NCBI GenBank assembly: GCA_034336665.1
Contig: CM067568.1
Coordinates: 44,372,770-44,436,769 of the forward strand
Origin: Luscinia megarhynchos
Taxonomy: Eukaryota; Chordata; Aves; Passeriformes; Turdidae
Length of the DNA stretch: 64,000 nucleotides
Reading direction: 5' to 3'
The notes under the pieces are model-generated. The model saw nothing but the letters and a program-made list of their open reading frames with translations. It ran no database searches and was not told the origin of the DNA. The translations under genes and the position numbers were made by a program. Positions 52,691 through 64,000 of the stretch are shown piece after piece. Every line of letters starts with the position of its first letter. The first letter of the stretch is position 1.

Positions 52691-55600
52691 TCCCACGCTA
52701 AGTTGAATTGGATTTTGAAATTATTGTATAAAAGCAATGCAGTATACCTTAATTTAGAAATTTATGAGGAATCTTTCCTTAACAGTTTTATACAAGATTT
52801 ATATTTTTGGTTGGTTTTTTTTATTATTATTGTGTTACTTTTTAATGATTATGTTAGTTTGCAGATTATTGAAGACCTGCAAATAATTAAGTGGACAGCT
52901 CATTATTTTTACCACATTTGAATGCATTTAATGCAATACACAAGCTGCATTGGGAACATCTTTGTGAAATATGGTGGTATGTCATTGAGAGAAATAATTT
53001 TCTCATTTTTTGCCCAAATAGATGGAAGTTTTGAAGTAAAATATAACTGAAGGATTTCTGTGTGCAAGTCCATCTTTAAATCTTTCCATCTCTGATACCA
53101 AGGCCTCTGTTAAGAGCTATAGTCTTACTGAAAGCATGATAAAAGTAATTTCAAAGAAAGTAGGTGCAAGGGAGAGCAAAGCTGACACTGAAGAATTTCC
53201 TGTGTTGTCAGAAGGCTGTGGAGCACTGTTAATTAGAAGCTAAAATATAATCTCATTTATAAGCTTCCTAGGAGAAAGGAGCATGCTGTAAAATAATACT
53301 GAGCAATATATCCATATAAAGATCATAAATATACTTTGAAAGTCTTTGACTGTTTACATTTTCTTATGACAGAGTCTAGGTTTTGTTTTTTCAACTATGA
53401 CTGGAAGGGTCCCAGCCCTTTTCAAGTTTAGCTTAGCCTGTGTTTAGCAATTCTGGTAAAAGTAAATGTTGGGGGGTTTTGCCTCATAAGTCTTTAAGAC
53501 TAGCAGAGTGCCTTCCAGCTTTCTTAATCTGGTGTCTGTGGATACTGAAGCAGTAAGAGGGGACTGAACTGCAGGCAACACCTTGGCTTCTGTGCCCTTT
53601 CCAAATAGTGTTTCCCATGAGCACAGTTGGAAGCAGGCTATTGAACTTAATGGACCACAGACCTGACCCATAGGGCATTTCTGAAGTTCATATTATTTCA
53701 GGAGGACAAAGGTGCCTGAATTTCTTTATGTCCCTTGCCCTGTGTACACCATTTCTGAATTTTTTTTGTTCCATATTATAGGTAGAGAACTGCCATAGAG
53801 AACAAAGAACTGCAATGATGAATCACTGCAATGGAGAACTGGTACAAATCAGAGAGTTACAATTTTTTGTGTATGTGTGTGTGTGAGTGATTCTACTGTT
53901 CTTTTTGCTATGATGAGTTCTCAGAGATCCAACATGATTTCTCACCCTTGACTTATAGCTTTCCATTCTGTATGTCTAAAAACTGGTCTTTTCCTGCTTT
54001 AAATTTTAACACATCATCCCAACTTGTAGATCATGATAGTTTTCACAATTAGGAGCAAAACATTATAATTATAGCAACAATGTTTCTGGCCAGTCTTTGT
54101 CAAAGCACCTAGTAAGTTTCTGTATTAAATGATTTTTTAATAAATCTGTATGACTCACTTTCCTTAAGGTCCAGTAAATTTAGGTGATTTGCTAAGTTTA
54201 GAAATCTGCAGCTGTTCTCATGGATCATTGTGAACAGAGCAAATCTCTCTCTCTATGACTCTTCTGATAAGAATACACACAGGTTGTGGCACTGCATAGA
54301 AATTAGAACACTCCTTTCCTAACAGGGCAGATGAAGCATGGAACAGCAGTGCAGGGGGTTCTCAGCAGATGCTGAAGACTCCTCCCACTCAGAGCAGCAC
54401 AGCTGTATCACCACAGCAGAGCGTAGACCTCAGACCTTGTTTCTAGGCAGCATTGTGTATTATATTGCTCTATAGTCCATCAATCCACCAGTGGTCAAGC
54501 ACCAGTCTGAGGATCTACCTCATGCTCTCAGTAAACTGTGTGACTGAGGCTTCCCATGATAGGTGTCTGATTTTTAATATTCTTCCTTTTCCTATTGATT
54601 CATATAAAGTGTCTAATTTTTTAAAAAGCCCTTAAATTGCAGGCTAATTTCTGCAAGATTTTCAAAGTGATGTACAATTAGATTTCAGTACAAGCTAGCA
54701 CTTAGCTGCCTCAATCATTTTGCAGATTAAAAGAGCCACCTTCCTATTTATTTACATGCTTAAATATTATAAATTGTCTGACTTCTAATTTTTATTTCTT
54801 ATTTATGATAAATTTCATATATATTTATTTTTTATGGTAGTACAATTATATATCATGTATGCATGAAGATCATGGCAAAAATAAAGAGAAATCTAACTGC
54901 TTCCTAACATTTCTGAATTACCTCTACATCAATTTTACTAATGAACCTTAAATTCTTAATATGAAAGCTATAGAACATAAAATGGGAAACATCATCATGC
55001 TGCTATATAAAGCCACAGTTATTTCCACACCCTCAGTAGTGAGCATAGTCCTGATCATATCAAAAAGATTGAAAAAAAGCAGGACTGAAAAAAAGACACA
55101 TAGAGAGGAGCACATAGAGAGGAGTGTGATTGAGAACAGAGCCACGTCAACAGTACAGTACATGATGGAGGGGAGATGTGAACCTCTGGCTGCCAGACAC
55201 ACAAAGCATTGTGGAGGCATCACTCTACACCCCTACTGCTACATCACCACTGCTACCAACTGGCAGAGACTGCACTTTGGAAGAGGTGGATACTAGATCT
55301 GTCTCATAGTATAATTACAATTTTCTTACATTTATCTTAAATTTCAGGACGCTGCTTTTGATCTTTCATATGGTGAAATTTTGTCTCTGTCCAGAAAGGT
55401 TTTTTGGGCTCCATCATTTGTACTGTTCTGTAATTTTCCTTGCAGGTCTGACTTCAGAGTATTATTAAAATATCCAATAAAAACCGTCCATTTCACAAAG
55501 CTAACTATAAAAAAGACAAATAGCACCTCCTCTCCCAAAACATTTAATTACATGTATTGATTCAGACCCTCTCAGAAATAAAAAGAGATCTTAAAACATG

Positions 55601-56514
55601 TTCCTAATATGTATACTAGTTTATTACATCAGGTTTACCCGTCTTCCAAATGAGGACTTGAAAAATCTAAGATACTTGTGGTCCTGTTTCAGGGCTGCTT
55701 TCTTTTGGCATAAGATGTCAGTACTGGAATAGGGCATTCCTGTTCCAAGACAGTACTGTCAAAAGTCAGAATGTCATGTAATTGAACTTCTGAGGTCTTT
55801 TGAGATAGATATATATGTCTGTATGCTGTCTTCCCAACAGAGTGGGTAAGCAGAACTTCAAATGACTTGTTATTTGCACTCGTTTATCACTAGATTTCAT
55901 ATTACTAACTCTCAAGATTGCCCTTAGCCAGAAATAGGAATGCTAACAAATATATGACACTTACAAAATTAGTACAATGTTTGACTATAACATGATTCCA
56001 TAGCATCTGTTACATCTCAATATGCCACTGAATATTTCACAATTATTTAACATCTATCACAGCTTTCTTCTCCAAGCAAGATTAAGTATTTAAAAGTTTT
56101 TTCTTTTCCAGCATGAATATTCTGCAGCTACTAGGCTTTTCTCAGGAGACCTATCTCATATCTTTTAACACAGCAACTCATCCTAAGATGTAGGTGTCTT
56201 AATTTTCATAGCTAGTTTGTAAGCCATCTTTGTCCATATTATTCAACTTTATGTTGCATATAGTAAAGCCAACAGCAAATTAAATTTATATAAATTAGAA
56301 TGACTTTTTAAAGAATTTTATAAAGAAATGCAAACTTGACTGGAGCACACAAAGAAATACTCCTACCTGGTGTCAGTGAGAGATATCATTTGACTTAGGC
56401 CAAGATGTTCTCCACAGCATGGATATCAAAGCAATTTTAAACACCAGATTCTGTGACTAACTCTACATTAGCAAATACTCCAGTGTAATTCAGTAGGAAA
56501 GGCTGAGGGAATTT
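52691..56514. other. Intergenic, no gene seen
   Basis: AT-rich sequence with a TG-rich microsatellite (about 53,866-53,888). A GC-richer patch at about 55,080-55,290 holds a perfect 14-bp direct duplication (55,097-55,124). AT-alternating sequence lies near 54,810-54,860. No gene is supported. Confidence 0.6.
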
Positions 56515-56730
56515 CTCTTTCTCTGGAAAAGAGAAGGCTTTGGGGGACTTAATTGCTGCCTTCCGGTAGCTGAGAGGATCCTACAAGAAAGCTGGAGAGG
56601 GACTTTTGATGAGGGAATGTAGTGACAGGACAAGGGGAAATGGTCTCAAAAAAGTAGTTTAGATTAGATATTAGGAAGAAATTCTTTACTGTGAAAGTGG
56701 GTGAGATACTGGAACAGATTGCCAAACTCT
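56515..56730 (+). mobile_element. CR1 LINE fragment, forward orientation
   Basis: Sense-strand CR1 sequence: GAAAAGAGAAGGCTTTGGGGG, TTGCTGCCTTCCGGTAGCTGA, AGAAAGCTGGAGAGGGAC, GTAGTGACAGGACAAGGGG, TTAGATTAGATATTAGGAAG, AAATTCTTTACTGTGAAAGTG and TACTGGAACAGATTGCC. It corresponds to the 3' end of the second ORF and the start of the 3' UTR. It lacks both the full coding region and the usual 3' tail, so it is a broken internal fragment. It is opposite in orientation to the other well-preserved copies. Confidence 0.92.
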
Positions 56731-57935
56731 GCCCCCACTCTAACTTTGATCAACATCCAAAGGTCCTATTGAAAGGACTAAGAAAGGCCTTGAGCCACAG
56801 AAACAAATCCAAGGACACTGACACAAAAGGGCAGTTTTTCAATTGAAAAACAGACATGGAAAATGACATGTCTTGCTGCTGATGGTCAGCTGGACTGCTT
56901 GACATATGCAGGAAGTTCTGGAGAATTTCATGGTGGTGCAAAGTAGTCATTATTCAGACTTATGTTTCCATTGGGTATTGCTGCATGTTCCATGTGAGCC
57001 CAGAATTGTCTTTTAGTTTATTCTTCACCAGAATGAATCTTGATTTGCATGCACCAGAATGACTCTGCAAACCAAAGCAATGCACAGAAAGTGGGGAAGA
57101 TCAGGAGATTCTCTTCAGATCTGCACTGCTTTGAGACTATATGTTAATGCATGCAACCTCTGTGCTCTTATAAAATTCAACACTATTTTTTTACCACTTG
57201 CAAATAAGAGGCTCAAATATGGATCCTTAAATAACTATGACTAAAACCCCCAGGTGTTACTACTATTCCTTTTAGACAATGGCACAACGTATTTTCTTAG
57301 ATTGTTACTGGGAATCTCTACACAAAATGTTAAACAAACAGACCTGACTATTTTGTTACATTTGGGCAGCCTTCCCAAATAATGGTGTTAAGGAATCAAA
57401 GCAGGAATGCAGAATGCAGTTGTAATTCATCCTGATTTTAAGATGGCATTTCATTGCTGGAGAAGTGCAAAGCTGATATATTATAGTAAATGAGAGTCAT
57501 GCCAAAGCTTTTCTTTGAACTGTGACATTTTATGTGTCAGCTAGTTACTCTGACTAGTCAGCCACCACCCACACAGCTGATTAAAGATAGAAGACACAGT
57601 AACACTGCCACAAACTTAATGTACTATCTTTACACCAAGTTTTATTTTGGGAACCTTATAGAGAAATACTGCCTATTCTATGATGTACTGCACATATTAA
57701 TTTATTTTTATTCTTCTGATTAATGAATAAACTGATGAAATATTATTTTTGATAGGGGAAAAAAGTAAAAAGTAAAAAAAATATATTTATGTCTGGCCAC
57801 TCTTGATATTTGATATAATTGTCTGAATTATTTTTCAGTGAAAACTCTCACAGATTTCAGTATTTTGCACTGGCCAGGTCATCAGGAATGTCATGTTGCC
57901 CAAAGACCCTAGTTTTGCAATTCAAGAAATAAAAT
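56731..57935. other. Intergenic, no gene seen
   Basis: AT-rich spacer between two CR1 copies. A short AAAAAGT/AAAAA stretch near 57,762-57,787. No supportable gene. Confidence 0.6.
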
Positions 57936-58175
57936 AATAGAAACATAGAACAGGATTGGTTTGGGAATATTTAAAGGTCTTTTAGTCCATCCCTCTGTCA
58001 TAAGCAGGGACATGTTTCATAAGATCAGGTCACTCAAAGCCCCATCTAGCCTGATTTTAAATGTTTCCAGTGATGGAACATTCACAGCTTCTCTGAGCAA
58101 CTTGCTCAAACTAAACCTACCCTCTTTCAGTTTAGCAGTTTGCAGGTTGCCCTTTTTGCTGTACAGACCACGGTA
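57936..58175 (-). mobile_element. CR1 LINE, 5'-truncated copy
   Basis: The plus strand shows ATAGAAACATAGAACAGGAT (tail complement), CATCCCTCTGTCATAAGCAGGGACATG, CAGGTCACTCAAAGCCCCATCTAGCCTGA, TTTCCAGTGATGGAACATTCACAGC and CTCTGAGCAACTTGCTC. These are consecutive CR1 3' UTR modules in reverse orientation. It is non-coding and 5'-truncated. Confidence 0.92.
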
Positions 58176-60414
58176 AAAAGTCTAAACCATTCAAATCTTT
58201 AAAGGGAAATTACAGATTGCTAGATTTCAACAGCTATAGGGAATTACAGAAGCCCCAAGGGAACAAAACAAATATACTTTGATAACATTTATGGTTATAT
58301 AATCTATTTGCTATAAAATGGTGGCAGTTGGCTAAGCACATAAAGGATACATTTGAAAATAATTTAAACTGATAATCACTCACTTGGAAAGTAGATTTTT
58401 AAATGGATACTTTTAACAAGGAAATCCTCTTTGTTACATAAATCAGGTGTCAGAAAACAAGAAAAAGTTTGTGTAGTAAGAAAGCAAATGCACTTATGAA
58501 CCTTGAAAAGGTAGTATAATATTTTGGTGAGTAAACAGCCCCTGTTCCATAAGGTAGATGAATAGCTATTTGTTAGAGAGCAATGGTTCTTTATTTTTTT
58601 TCAGTTCTGGAGGTTCAGACAGTTATGGCTCCCAGGGGCAAAGACGGCAATCAAACAAAAAAAATGTTATTATCTCAGCCTATATCGGTTTCATCAGTGA
58701 TGTCCTTACACTCTTGAAAATGTTGCAGATAAGAATGTAACCTGCTAATGACTGAATAGTCTCATTTTATGTCACTGTGGAGTTAAACTGAGCTGTCAGA
58801 GTTGCAGCTTGTAGGCTCTGCCTCTTAGCTCTGCCAATCCTTCCATGTTGGTATTTGATGTTGAGCTCTAACACCAGCAGCAGAAAACAAAAGTAGAGGA
58901 GGGTGTAGCCTCTTTCATCCAATAGTCGGGCAGCTATTGCTTTTGTTTTTTCCCCAAACAATTAGTTAGAATAGGCCATCACCTAATAAATGTCACTCCT
59001 AATTTTATCTGGGTTTAGCCAAGGCTGAAGTATTTCTGCAGTTTGCTAGCCAAAACCCAGACAAGCAGTAGCTAGTAATTAACTTCCATTCTAGTACTCA
59101 AAAGGAAGAGTGTCACCACGGCCTACTCAGTTCCACTTCGCTGTGGTCATCAGCAGCTCCTGTCTGTCAGTCCCCGTGGGAAGAGAAACAAGAGTACTTA
59201 TCATCCCTTAATACAGATCTGCTCTTTTCTAAAAAATTCCAACACCGTAAAAAATGTCATTGGCCTCTCTTGGAGTTTATGTTGACTCAGCAATTCAAGT
59301 TCATAGCACCTTGAGAAAATATGGATTGAGAACATATGGAAATAAAGGAGATAAGAGAACTTTTCTTTCTAGAGTTCCTTGCCATACATACAAGATATAC
59401 ACATTTCTCACTGTTAAAAGCATACAAAGATCTTTCTGTTTGTTAAAATATTTAGTAGAATATTATGCATCTGTAATATAGGATATACGTTGTCAGCTAT
59501 TTAGACAACAAATCACAGGTACATTAGAAAAATAAACAGGAGGCCATAGCATTTTTACCTGCTCCTTATATACTAAATAATTATTTTTAAAATAAGTAAA
59601 ATAATAAATAATGATAAAATAACATATCACAATAAAATAATGGATTTAGTGTTTAGGAAGAGTACAAGGTCTGAGCAACAAAAAACTGAGGTCTAGCCGA
59701 ACAAAAATAATACAGTTTAAGTAATAATATAGCAAACTGTCATACATTTTCTCATGATTGTGCACAGACCTGAAGCAACTATCCCTGTGGGATAATAATT
59801 CAATCTCCTGCATCTCAGAAGAGCATGTGATGATATTGCTAATTAACATCCACGGTGATGATTCTCTTATGAAAACATTCATCTATTGGGAAATGGCATT
59901 TCTAAGGCAAAGCTCCAATCTATTAGCATGTCTTACCATCATCTTCCAAAAGCAACACCAGTTTGTCCCACTGATTAACACATAAAGCAGGATATTTGAG
60001 TTACAGCTCATTTCATCTAGCAGGTAGCTGGTTTTTATATACAGAATTAGGTATATCTGCTGATACACTCAGTTTCCTCTCATTATTTACATATTACCTG
60101 CCTTGGAATCAAAAAAGAGAAAAATTTCAGTTTCATTGTACCTAGAGAGAAACATACATGTAACAGGAACAGAAAACACAGGTATCATTTTATAAATACT
60201 TTACCTGTAAATTGTACTCTGGAACACCTCATTGAAATTTGAAAAAAATTGGAGACTCTCTTGACTTAAGGGTAAAATTAGTACTCTCTTCCTCTTACTG
60301 ATCATTATTATTATTTGCTATTTTGCTCTTAAATTTCAGCAGTATTAAGTATGTGCTACAGACTCTAGGTTCTCTTGAGGAAAGGATTTCTTCTGGACAG
60401 TTTAAAAAAAAATC
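58176..60414. other. Intergenic spacer downstream of EFCAB11
   Basis: AT-rich sequence beyond the inferred 3' end of EFCAB11. It contains a short CpG-bearing patch near 59,110-59,185 and an AATAA-rich low-complexity block at about 59,575-59,642. A T-rich tract followed by CAG near 58,590-58,604 looks like an acceptor, but no exon follows convincingly. Confidence 0.55.
59575..59642 (+). repeat. AT-rich low-complexity block
   Basis: Repeated AAATAA/AAAATAA words make up this stretch. It is low-complexity sequence with no coding potential. Confidence 0.8.
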
Positions 60415-60420
60415 TTTATT
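60415..60420 (-). terminator. EFCAB11: Alternative poly(A) signal AATAAA
   Basis: This second minus-strand AATAAA lies 91 bases beyond the first and is followed on that strand by GATT and a run of T. It could be an alternative distal end for EFCAB11. It is a chance-prone motif and is reported for completeness. Confidence 0.25.
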
Positions 60421-60485
60421 ATAAGCAACTTAACAGCTGGCAGGTAAACAGAAATGAAGCCATTGCATGGGGCATATGATCAGAG

Positions 60486-61483
60486 ACAGTGCCTGTAATG
60501 AAATCTTTATTTTCTGTTACTATTAATATGAACATGAGACAACAATGGGAAGTGATCACAGATAAAATAAATAGAAAAAATATTTCTCTCATTATAGCAC
60601 AGCTTGAATGGATGTATATAAAGTTATAGCAAGTAAGAACATCTCTCAGTTACTGGACAGAAGAGACAGAGAGAGAGAGAGGAGCAAAGACAACTTCATA
60701 GCCAATGAAAACCTCTCCCTTATACTGTCCCTCAACTATTGGGACATTCTGCCATCTTGCTAGTATACATTCATATGTATATCTCCAAATTCTTCCCTAA
60801 AAGTCAGCTGAAGGTTTGAATACACAGAATTTTCAGCCTGCAAGACAGAAGTCCATCCTTAAAAAATTTGTTTTTAAATCTATTAAAAAACAAAAAAGCT
60901 AAGTATTTATGCTTTCTCCCTTACATACACAGTTCTTGGCCATTGTTCAGATATAAATCATGTAGATAATTAACTAATAAATGTTAAATTAAAGACAACA
61001 TGTAATGTATAAAAAAGAACAATATATGCATGCAAAACAGTAAAGGGAAGACAAATATACTACTGATAAAAAATCCCAAAACCATCAGGCATTTTCTACT
61101 ATAAATTTAATCTACATGTTTCTATACATGTGAGATATTTTGGTCTCTTGAAAAAGTGAATAAGTAAATTTCACAGTAACTGGAAATTATAATTGCTCCT
61201 TTTTGTCTGTTAAGTCAAGAAGAAAAAGTACAGAGTTACAGTTTCTAAGTAGGGTGATTGTGAATCAATTGAGATTTCAAATATTTTAAGCATTCTACAC
61301 ACATATGCACATGTAAATTAATACACCCAACTTGTCAACAGTAAATCTTCAAAGGCTGTTCTTCAGAGCTGCACTTACAGTCAAAGTTCTTAAAATGCTG
61401 GCTGAAACAAATGAAGTTTCATTGATTTTTAAATATCTTGAGATCTGAAGTTTTCACTTTGTCTTTTTACCAGAAAATATTCC
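60486..61483 (-). other. EFCAB11: Probable EFCAB11 3' UTR
   Basis: AT-rich sequence follows the EFCAB11 stop codon on the minus strand. No further coding potential or splice structure is visible. The end is set by the first strong AATAAA on this strand (60,511-60,506), giving a UTR near 1 kb. A weaker ATTAAA at 61,111-61,106 would give a shorter form, and AATAAA at 60,420-60,415 a slightly longer one. A short GA-rich run (about 60,669-60,682) lies inside. The extent is inferred from signals only; transcript 3' ends would settle it. Confidence 0.4.
60506..60511 (-). terminator. EFCAB11: Candidate poly(A) signal AATAAA for EFCAB11
   Basis: This is a canonical AATAAA on the minus strand about 975 bases after the EFCAB11 stop. 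Sequence 10-30 bases further on offers CA cleavage dinucleotides followed by T-rich sequence. Such hexamers are common in AT-rich DNA, so only position and strand support it. Confidence 0.35.
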
Positions 61484-61580
61484 TTAGGCAAAGTACACTG
61501 GTGATACTTCTTGTCCGTACTTCATTGCAGATTCAAACTCTTTGAAGCCGATGCAGCCATCAGAATCTTGATCAACTTCT
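61484..61580 (-). CDS. EFCAB11: EFCAB11 terminal coding exon (partial gene)
   Basis: This is the last coding exon of a small EF-hand calcium-binding protein. Seen: the exon opens after a pyrimidine-rich acceptor (TTCTCTTATAG, read on the minus strand). Its first base completes a split codon; 31 codons follow and then TAA at 61,486-61,484. The peptide begins EVDQDSDGCIGFKEF and ends YGQEVSPVYFA. The loop DQDSDGCIGFKE (61,573-61,538) has D at positions 1, 3 and 5, G at 6, I at 8 and E at 12, so it is a canonical calcium loop with no broken ligand. Known from memory: human EFCAB11 (about 163 residues) ends in a very similar EVDRDSDG...FEYALNYGQ stretch, which is the basis of the name. The phase (one base carried into the exon) suits a preceding Arg codon as in human. 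Oddity: the tail after YGQ appears a few residues longer than in human. Upstream exons lie beyond the right edge. The cellular role is poorly defined. Other EF-hand families I considered fit the C-terminus less well. Confidence 0.92.
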
Positions 61581-64000
61581 CTATAAGAGAAGAGATTTGG
61601 TATTTAAAACCCAAAAGACTATGCAAAACAGACATACTTAACTATCTGTTACATATCCAACACCAATATTGTTTTTGAAGAGCTCAAGAGTCCTACATTT
61701 TGAATTCTGTACAAAGAAATAATGAAGTAAAATCTGGTTTTTGCGCAATGTATCTATATGAGGACTTTTTTAAAAAGAGGAACAAGTATCATGATATATA
61801 TTCAAGGTAAAAGTTAATTTCTGTACAACCTGAGCAAATTTAGCACTTCTAGCACTAATTTCAATCCTACACCTCATGTTTAATTCCCTAAATTCAATCA
61901 CCTGTAGCACAGATCCTCAAAGTTTCATAGTACAACATGCTACCCAAGACCTCTAGGCCTTAAGATAGGTCAAGCTGACATTTGAAATTTCCCCAAGTGC
62001 CCCATGACCTTCCATATGCTGCAAGCTTATGTTGAAACAAAGATTATGTTAACAGAAGACTTACTCCTTGTGGCTGTAAGAAAAATAAGCTAATTTGTAT
62101 GTTATTATATCCAAAAGTGAATATTACAGTAGTCAAAAAAGGTCTCTGAAGAGTAAAAGCTGTTAATATTTATTTCTGAGACAGAAACTGGTAGAAGACA
62201 GCAATTCAATTAATGACATTAGCACAGAGGGCTAAGTTTTATTAAATACACCTGGCAATATTATTTGATGCAGTGATAAATTAGGCTGGCAAAATGGTAT
62301 TAATGGTATTCTGTAAAATATTTGCCTTAGCTCTCCACAGCTTTTCTACTAGAAATACATTTATACAAAAGTTAAATAATTTAAAAACTGATTAATTGTT
62401 GGATCTCAACATTCATTCATCATTTAGAAAAGTATTTCATTGGTTTATACCAATGTCTAGATCACAGCTTTATTCATAATCTAATTAATAATAATTCAAT
62501 AATTCAGTTAGTAATTTGATCTTATTAATAATTTAATTCCAAATTGATTATTCTTACTGTCAACTATTACAGAAGACACAAAGATTGCTTGAATTATAGT
62601 GCTGCAAACTTTGCCATCACCATTAGCATTGAATGGTAGTATACCTGCCATTTTGCAGCATGCAAAATAGAATGTAACTTCTACACAGGCAAAACTGAAA
62701 ATTCCAAAATGATCCATGCTCCTTAGCAAAGGCACATTATATTATCCTTCAGATGCTCTGGAAATTTCAAAGAAATTCTATACTGAAGAAGCAGATTTCA
62801 ACAAAGCCTAACACAAAGGGATAGGATGTCCTTATTCTAAAAACAACCTTGAGAAAAACCAAATAAAATTTAAAGAAAATAATCTACATGCACAGCCTAA
62901 AACACAGAAATTCAGTTTGAACCATGTCCTTCCCTTTTCCCTGAAGAAGTCCTACTTAGATTAAAATTTCATTATTCTCTCCTTCAATAATTATTAATCT
63001 TCATTTATTTCAAGAATCCCTCAAACTATCAACATCCCACCTTTTTGGAAATTTTAATAGTGTTTGGTAAGATTCCTCTCATCTGTTGGCAATAAACAAT
63101 GTGTATTAGTGCTTAATTTCACTATCAATGAACTATTAACCTCTTGTGAAGGAGACTTGATCAAAGTTCAAGCCTCATGGTGCAATGATGAATCTTACAT
63201 GGCCATAAACACATAGAATGACAGCCTGACATTATGGGAACATTGAAATTAAATTCCTTCAGCTCATTGTTGGCTCTGGCATAAGACTAAAACATGATAA
63301 CATTCTATTGCTTTTCAGGTAAGGACAAGTTTGAGATGTGGTCACCTTTAATCAAGTCTTCAGGGAAAACACGGTAGCTGAAATTAGACCAGTCATACAG
63401 TTTCTTGAAGGACCCTTTTAAATACCACATATCATAATACAAAGAAATGTAAGCTTATTCAACAGTGAGGGATGAATGCAGGTCATAATTACAAGACAGA
63501 GATGCTATCCTGAAAGTAGGAACTGAAAAGGCTGAGGAGTTATAAAAAGTAATCAAATGAAGATCATCTACTCTGATGCTTTACCTAAGACTGTGAATAC
63601 AATCCTTGAATGTATAAGCAGGATAATACCTAAATCTAATGCATGACTGATTTTATTTCAGAATACAGTGTTAGGAAAATTAGGAAGGAAATACTGTATC
63701 TATGTCCTGATGCCCATACTTCGAGAAGGACCCAGAGGAACTTAAAAGAATTGAGAAAAAAAATTAACAGTAACTGAAATTAACAGTAACTGAAAAATTA
63801 AGAGTAACCTAAAAAGCATGTGTTATATAATGTCTTTTTATAATGTCTTATAACAAGACATTAAAATACTCAGCGGGGAAAAAGAGATCGAAGAGATTGA
63901 AGGACTGTTCTGTTCAAATCAAGGCTATAAGTATCTCTCTAGGAAATGTATTTTGGATAGCAAATATCTTTTTATGCTTACAATGAATGACATACAGATA
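61581..64000 (-). other. EFCAB11: EFCAB11 last intron (partial)
   Basis: This intron lies immediately upstream (minus strand) of the terminal EFCAB11 exon, with an acceptor AG at 61,582-61,581 and a pyrimidine tract behind it. I looked on the minus strand for the preceding EFCAB11 exon and saw none, so the intron runs past the window edge. It is AT-rich. A small imperfect tandem repeat near 63,763-63,808 (ATTAACAGTAACTGAA, about 16 bp, two copies and a degenerate third) is the only ordered feature noted. Confidence 0.8.

Noticed and set aside
54948..55223. Hydrophobic 91-codon minus-strand ORF resembling a membrane protein
   Set aside because: Hydrophobicity arises from T-rich codons read opposite an A-rich plus strand that is also open; no transmembrane family pattern recognised.
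58558..58740. Plus-strand ORF with a Ser/Gly/Gln stretch (SSGGSDSYGSQGQRRQSN) after a T-rich CAG
   Set aside because: It hinted at an RNA-binding-protein pseudogene, but no parent could be identified and similarity does not extend beyond the short stretch.
62508..62735. Minus-strand ORF with an EF-hand-like NANGDGKV stretch, upstream of the EFCAB11 exon
   Set aside because: The would-be loop lacks the acidic residue at position 12, the flanking residues do not match EFCAB11, and no convincing acceptor and donor frame it. It is probably coincidence in the intron.
1..64000. tRNA, rRNA, CRISPR arrays, operons, prophage or other prokaryotic systems
   Set aside because: None seen. Direct repeats present are microsatellites, a minisatellite and interspersed elements, and the window is vertebrate intergenic and intronic DNA.

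Overview
The window is vertebrate genomic DNA, almost certainly from a bird. It carries several 5'-truncated CR1 LINE copies, including the typical avian 3' tail (TCATAGAATC-like repeats read on the reverse strand). It also has an avian-type endogenous retroviral LTR fragment, old MIR-like SINE remnants, one strong CpG island in otherwise AT-rich sequence, and no compact or bacterial-type gene structure. Conceptual ORFs longer than about 100 residues occur only in GC-rich or repeat sequence, or lack any family signature.

Two genes, both on the minus strand, can be placed. At the right end (61,484-61,580) lies a terminal coding exon with an intact EF-hand calcium-binding loop. Its protein (EVDQDSDG...FKEFESAMKYGQ) matches the C-terminal end of EFCAB11 as I remember it. 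At the left end, a CpG island (about 7.44-8.43 kb) contains a GC-box array and a minus-strand splice donor (CGAG|GTAACG at 7,964/7,963), which fits a 5' noncoding first exon of a gene running leftward out of the window. In mammals FOXN3 lies next to EFCAB11, in the same orientation and downstream of it, so I assign this promoter to FOXN3. That assignment rests on synteny, because no FOXN3 coding sequence is in the window.

Layout: 1-7,963 is the start of the leftward gene's first intron, with two likely conserved noncoding elements (about 4.54-4.93 kb and 6.73-7.33 kb). About 7.44-8.43 kb is the CpG-island promoter. From about 8.43 to 60.4 kb is a roughly 52 kb intergenic interval with no supportable protein-coding gene, holding CR1 copies of different ages, an LTR, MIR remnants, microsatellites and a G-rich 37/39-bp minisatellite. 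About 60.4-61.48 kb is the probable EFCAB11 3' UTR, 61,484-61,580 its last coding exon, and 61,581-64,000 its last intron. The two genes are not known to act together: FOXN3 is a forkhead transcriptional repressor and EFCAB11 a small EF-hand protein.

I found no evidence of a novel multi-gene system. The observations most worth checking are candidate cis-regulatory elements at the FOXN3 promoter and intron 1, a possible divergent transcript, the bird-specific EFCAB11 tail and the minisatellite.
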